Part shown: positions 59,992 to 64,000 of the stretch, piece by piece
Numbering within the stretch: the first letter of the stretch is position 1
Layout of the letters: each line of letters begins with the position of its first letter
From: Rotaria socialis
Taxonomy: Eukaryota; Rotifera; Eurotatoria; Philodinida; Philodinidae
Assembly: GCA_905331475.1 (NCBI GenBank)
Contig: CAJNYU010003342.1
Span: forward strand, 36,738-100,737
Direction of reading: 5' to 3'
DNA length: 64,000 nucleotides
Notes under the pieces: generated by a model
Told to the model about the DNA's origin: nothing
What the model saw: the letters and a program-made list of their open reading frames with translations, nothing else
Database searches by the model: none
Translations under genes and position numbers: made by a program

Positions 59992-60250
59992 TTAATGTAT
60001 GCCGATAAGTTTTTTAGTTACTTTTTTCGCTTGCCGTCTGGTTAACTTATTTGTTACTTTCTTTGCTGATTTCCTAGCAGGTTTTTCAGTTACTATTCTC
60101 GGTCGTTTTGCGACAGGTTTTTTCTCGGCGACTGCAATTAAAACCAAAGCGGAATTTAAAAAAAATGAAGTATTCAAAAGTCTAACCTTTTTTCATTATA
60201 TTAGCATGAAACATTTTAGAAGCACGTTTGCAGATTGCATGTTCAACCAT
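59992..60250 (-). CDS. Small very basic protein (histone-tail-like)
   Basis: Two exons: 60250 to about 60189 (MVEHAICKRASKMFHANIMK K) and about 60137-59992 after a good acceptor (TTTTAATTGCAG), joined in phase to give VAEKKPVAKRPRIVTEKPAR and SAKKVTNKLTRRQAKKVTK. The product of about 67 residues has a Lys/Arg/Ala/Pro-rich C-terminus like histone H1 or H2A-variant tails, with no globular domain. It lies 150 bp downstream of Rel-like copy E on the same strand, so it could instead be a 3' exon pair of E, although the phase from E's last visible donor does not fit. Family not recognised. Confidence 0.4.
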
Positions 60251-60402
60251 ACATAAGTATAAAACGAGCTTGAATTATATGCGTTGCTGATCTCTCATTA
60301 GAGCTCGATTTATTTCATTTGTTTCATATAAATTGATTATATGGATTTTAATTCTATAAATAATATATTCTTCAATTAGATAATAGAAGTTAAAATAAAT
60401 CC

Positions 60403-61070
60403 TTACTCTTCTTTTAAATGTTGATGTTCCTCTCTTGTTATTTTTGAGTAGATTCGTCTCGTCTCCAGATCATATTCATATTTTGGAGGGCATAGATCAA
60501 ATCTTAAACATTTCAGATCATTATGCTTTATCAATATTTCATTCGTTGCCCTTGTTTGTTCTGGGACGACAATTTTTGAACAATGAATTTGTTCATTGAG
60601 ATCTTGCAATTCAATGACAAGATATAATAGATCATTCTAATCAATGGGAGGAATCTAAATAAAATTGAATTATTGGTTGCAAATGATTTTTAACAACATC
60701 ATACCTTTATTTCTGTTGAATCTCGTTGTCCAGAATTTATGCATCTCACTGGAGCACTAATCGCCGCTGCAAATTCTTTCAAATATCGACAATGATGTGC
60801 ACTTTTTAATGGTTTAGTCGTGATCGGTACATCGTAGCGTATTGAATCATGCTTTGGCATTGGCTTTATATTTGTTCGATTACTTCCACAAGTTTGATGA
60901 TTTATATGATTGGTAAGCGTGAATTGCGAGAGATCAATACGTTAGACGGTCATTGAATGTTTCACTGTATCAATAAGCTTGGAAAAGCAAGTTGTACCTG
61001 CTTCGAAAGCAGCAATAATCTCTTCATCAGATGAAAGATGAGATGAATTAATATCAGAAACTGAAAGCAC

Positions 61071-61103
<33 letters not shown>

Positions 61104-61490
61104 GTCTCATAAAACTTAAGCATGTTACGGAATGGTTGACACACTTCATAAATAGCCTGAGCATCTATGGAACGTCGTCGAGCTAATCCTAATATGTTGT
61201 CGGTTAATTGTTTCAGTAAAAAATGAGATTCAGCTTTAACATCTATCTGACTCAAGTTGGCTGTCAAAATATAAAATACAAACGTTAAAAATGAATCAAA
61301 TTTTGTTTTATACATACATAGATTTATTTCACCAGTAAAATTAGAAGTGGTATCCATCGATGAAACTAAATAAATCACGAATAATTATCACTTTTTCTTT
61401 CTGATTGACTTTTACTTTGAATAGGTTCATGGATACTGTTGACACTTTGTCCCTCTGCCATTGAATAAAATGGTTCCCTTGTCGAATCTA
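60403..61490 (-). pseudogene. Rel-like copy E, one in-frame stop
   Basis: Exons from 61490 down: FYSMAEGQSVNSIHEPIQ, SSMDTTSNFTGEINLC, a helical exon (61262-61105, NLSQIDVKAESHFLLKQLTD, RRSIDAQAIYEVCQPF) that corresponds to the helical exons of A, an exon with SSDEEIIAAFEAGTTCFSK, then SAHHCRYLKEFAAAI and SGQRDSTEIK (aligned to WHYRSMKDL and GPQRTPIRVQ), then LLYLVIELQDLNEQIHCSK, IVVPEQTRATNEIL and DLETRRIYSKITREEHQHLK to a donor at 60403. The exon at about 60655 reads IPPID, stop (TAG at 60637-60639), NDLLYLVIEL, so the key exon carries a premature stop. The next Rel exon (VRFHMFNLYQ type) is not found. The loop equivalent to the DNA-contact region has also drifted. Probably a recent pseudogene. 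Confidence 0.6.
61073..61101. repeat. (AT)n microsatellite
   Basis: Fourteen AT units in an intron of copy E. Similar shorter AT runs lie at 15080-15096, 28616-28630, 33922-33942 and 48410-48422. Confidence 0.9.
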
Positions 61491-61866
61491 ATTGAAAATC
61501 ATGAAAATTCTTTAATTAAAATAGTCGAATAAAATTGTTACTGATGTTATTGAGTTGAATCACATACGCGCTCGTATCAAAATGAATATCAACGCTTTCT
61601 GCAGAGAAAACGGTATTACGGCTCCCATTAACACTTACAGTATAGAGTTTTATTCACATACTATATTTTAGTTACACGAAGGGCGACTTTTGTTTTTGAG
61701 AGCCGGATGAAGTGAAATTTCGACAACGGTGGGAACCATACATATTCTCTTTCACTCATGACTTACCCGGGAATAGAAAAGAGGAAGATTTTAGCAAGTT
61801 CTTCGTGGCCGATAGTCAAGGTTGAAAATATAATAAAATTTAAAATTCATTTGTTTCATTGCATTT

Positions 61867-62280
61867 TCAGAACAGCTCATTTTTGAGCAATTCAAATAAA
61901 GGCCCATTAATTGTATTATCTTTATTAAATAACATATAAGCTTTTTGTAATTTAATATGATTTTCTTGATTGACTATTGGCACACTTGACGTTGCATAAC
62001 TTCCGTCGCCTATAATATTGTCAAGAACAAATTTGACTGCATCGACTAGACTGGTTGACGAGAAAACGTTTGGACCCTGAATAATAGGTTTGATGCTATG
62101 CAAAAAAAAAGGACAAAGTTCATCTAAAACAACATAATTGAGAACACATACCGACTTACATGCGAAAAATTATCGTGAAGAATATCATCAAAATCTATGT
62201 TCGGAACAAGTAAACTTAATTCATAATTCGCCATTAAGTGAAAATCTTTGAGCAAATATCTCCAATAACAATCTAAAATA
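61867..62280 (-). CDS. Unrecognised two-exon gene or fragment
   Basis: An exon after a TATTTTAG acceptor (about 62274) reads CYWRYLLKDFHLMANYELSL and PNIDFDDILHDNFSH, followed by a frame to the stop at 61867 (SIKPIIQGPNVFSSTSLVDA, LDNIIGDGSYATSSVPIVNQ, ending FELLKNELF). The composition is protein-like. No family is recognised. YWRYLLKDF faintly recalls the HCRYLKEF and WHYRSMKDL words of the Rel-like array, but nothing that follows matches. Confidence 0.35.
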
Positions 62281-62284
62281 GTGA

Positions 62285-63380
62285 CCTATTTTTCAAAGAG
62301 TGATGTTAGCAAACAAAGCTTTAAAAAAATTATATTGCTGTCTGTCGGATTATTATATCGATTCACTTTGAATCTATATTATTTACTTTTCATACTCACA
62401 CAGTAGAAAAAAGTATGTTATGATTCTCATGAAAACGAAAATTGCGTAGCGTGGCTAATCTTTCAATAAGTAGGATGAGGGTATAGGTGAGAATAAGCAC
62501 AGACCACGAATAATGTAATAAGAAGTGTATCAAAGGCATCAGTCGTAAATTACTTGCTATGTTTAGAATAACAGGCACTACCTTGATATATTAATAAGAA
62601 ATAAAATATAAAGTGGTCATAATTTAATCATTTTCAATAATACAATGAATACAATCAATGAGAAATCTATGCGAGTAGGTGCAGTAGACTCTTTTAGATA
62701 AATTAACAATAAACAACAGTATAATCTCAAAGCCAGCTTGTGCTTCATTCTATAGTAACCGTCAAGTGTTTCAAACTATAAACAGTAAAAACAAAAACAT
62801 TACATATTTATACTATTATATAGCTATTAGAAAGGATTTCTTTTTATTCCGACTCAAGCGTGAGTGTATTGATAGCTAGTTGATCGACCTATTTCTATTT
62901 TACATTACATTCTGACGTTTTTCTTGTCTAGTATTTTTGCAAAAGATGCATAAACGTAAAATATTGACTAAGACTATTTTAGTGTGTGTTCTAAAATTAT
63001 AAGTCCGTCGGACTGTGTCCATATATGTATAAAGAAACAGGCGTCATCTATATTGTTAGTTCCATCGATTGGATAAGAAATTTCTTGAGAAAAAAACCAG
63101 CATTGATCTAATTTGTACGTCAGTGTATTTTCATTATCAAGTACTTTGCGTAAGTGCTCAGTACCAAAGGTACTTTTGATTTTAAAAGTCTAATCTTTTT
63201 CTAGAAAAAAAACAGTTTCTTCATAAGCACTTTTCTCGAACGCATCAAATTCAATATTTTAATTGAATCAAATTCTATATTCCTACAGAAAAGTAAATGA
63301 ATTCAGACAACCATCAATTAAACTAGGTCAGCTGAACATTGATAAATTATTTCCCAAGATATCAATATAAATACATTTAT
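62285..63380. other. Region without recognisable genes
   Basis: AT-rich; no coding exon or bounded repeat recognised. Confidence 0.4.
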
Positions 63381-63382
63381 GT

Positions 63383-63795
63383 TTAACGTATATATCGATT
63401 CATATTGTGCTTAGATAATTTGTCTCGCGAGAAATGCCATTCCTGGTGATCAATCACTTTCCCACAAATAAATGCCTGATTGTAAACGGTCAATCGCGCT
63501 GATGTAAAATATTTCAGACGTAGTTGTATCTGAGTTAGCTCTATGTCATAGTTATCTAACCGATTCTTTTTCAAAGACATTTTTAATCCTACTCAATTTC
63601 GAATTACTCCATTATCCATCATTAGGCACTGAGTTAACATGAATATTTTTTTCAAACACTTTGCTATGATGCAATGAACCAGTGATTACATTCTATTAGA
63701 AACAGCCATCTGAAACTTTCTCCCATTGTCGCTTCGCTATATATTCAATGGAAAGAATTGCTTCGTTGCACTGTAGCTTAACATGCGAATTGCCT
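63383..63795 (-). other. Possible sixth Rel-like fragment (F)
   Basis: An exon-like stretch after a CTCTTATAG acceptor (63793) reads GNSHVKLQCNEAILSIEYIA then KRQWEKVSDGCF. A second frame (63580-63383) contains YNQAFICGKVIDHQEWHFSR and DKLSKHNMN. The word EWHFSRDKLSKHN resembles EWHYRSMKDLAKKH of gene D. The equivalents of the next exons were not found before 62.3 kb. It may be the tail end of a gene extending past the window or a decayed fragment. Confidence 0.3.
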
Positions 63796-64000
63796 ATAAG
63801 AGAAAGTGCGTAGAAATCGATTTTAATAGACGAGATTATAGGGGTTATGCATACAGTGATAGATGTTTGCTTGAGAAAACACGAATTCCATGACTTGATG
63901 AATCTTTTTCATCAGATTTCTATTAGAAATCTTAATTCAAATTTATGAAAAGTAAAACTTTTAATTTTTCTTTAGATAAAATGGAACTTTTGGCATCATT

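Noticed and set aside
59999..60256. Hydrophobic 85-codon ORF on the plus strand
   Set aside because: It is the antisense shadow of the Lys-rich coding exon at 60137-59992.

Overview
This is eukaryotic DNA: AT-rich, with protein-coding genes split by very short introns (mostly about 45-65 bp, GT...AG) and spaced by long repeat-rich stretches. The gene content (a metazoan death-associated protein kinase, eIF3c, Rel-like proteins) says animal. Several interstitial runs of TGTGGG/CCCACA match the telomeric repeat described for bdelloid rotifers, and the small introns fit that too, so a bdelloid rotifer is my best guess (inference, moderate confidence).

Layout. 1-5.4 kb: satellites, a fold-back element built of GGTTTCCGA-like units, and one copy of a dispersed repeat. 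5.4-8 kb: a small TPR-like gene, a telomeric-repeat tract that runs straight into an open frame, and a duplicated, partly decayed ORF. 8-12 kb: no gene, but two pairs of telomeric-type repeats in head-to-head (G-strand then C-strand) order. 12.0-20.8 kb (minus): a complete DAPK-type kinase gene (kinase, calmodulin segment, about ten ankyrin repeats, Roc-COR, death domain), with a second possible 3' end just after the kinase. 21.3-22.0 kb: a decayed copy of the 3' end of eIF3c. 25.3-29.7 kb (minus): eIF3c, carrying a fold-back element in its longest intron. 30-32.4 kb (plus): a ubiquitin-specific protease fragment cut by a 130-bp inverted-repeat element. 32.8-36.4 kb: a small unknown gene whose 3' exon exists as an inverted copy on each side of two single-N positions, probably a misoriented contig. 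38.9-61.5 kb (minus): a tandem array of at least five related genes or pseudogenes (A-E) with a domain resembling the Rel homology (NF-kB/NFAT-type) fold, and perhaps a sixth piece near 63.4 kb.

The most noteworthy items are the Rel-like array (two long members with an additional unrecognised N-terminal domain, one short member, one clear pseudogene and one copy with a single stop), the alternative terminal exon of DAPK at the calmodulin-binding segment, and the head-to-head telomeric relics. DAPK and Rel-type factors both belong to stress, death or immune signalling in animals, but nothing in the sequence shows that these neighbours act together. All exon joins were made by eye from reading frame and splice signals.
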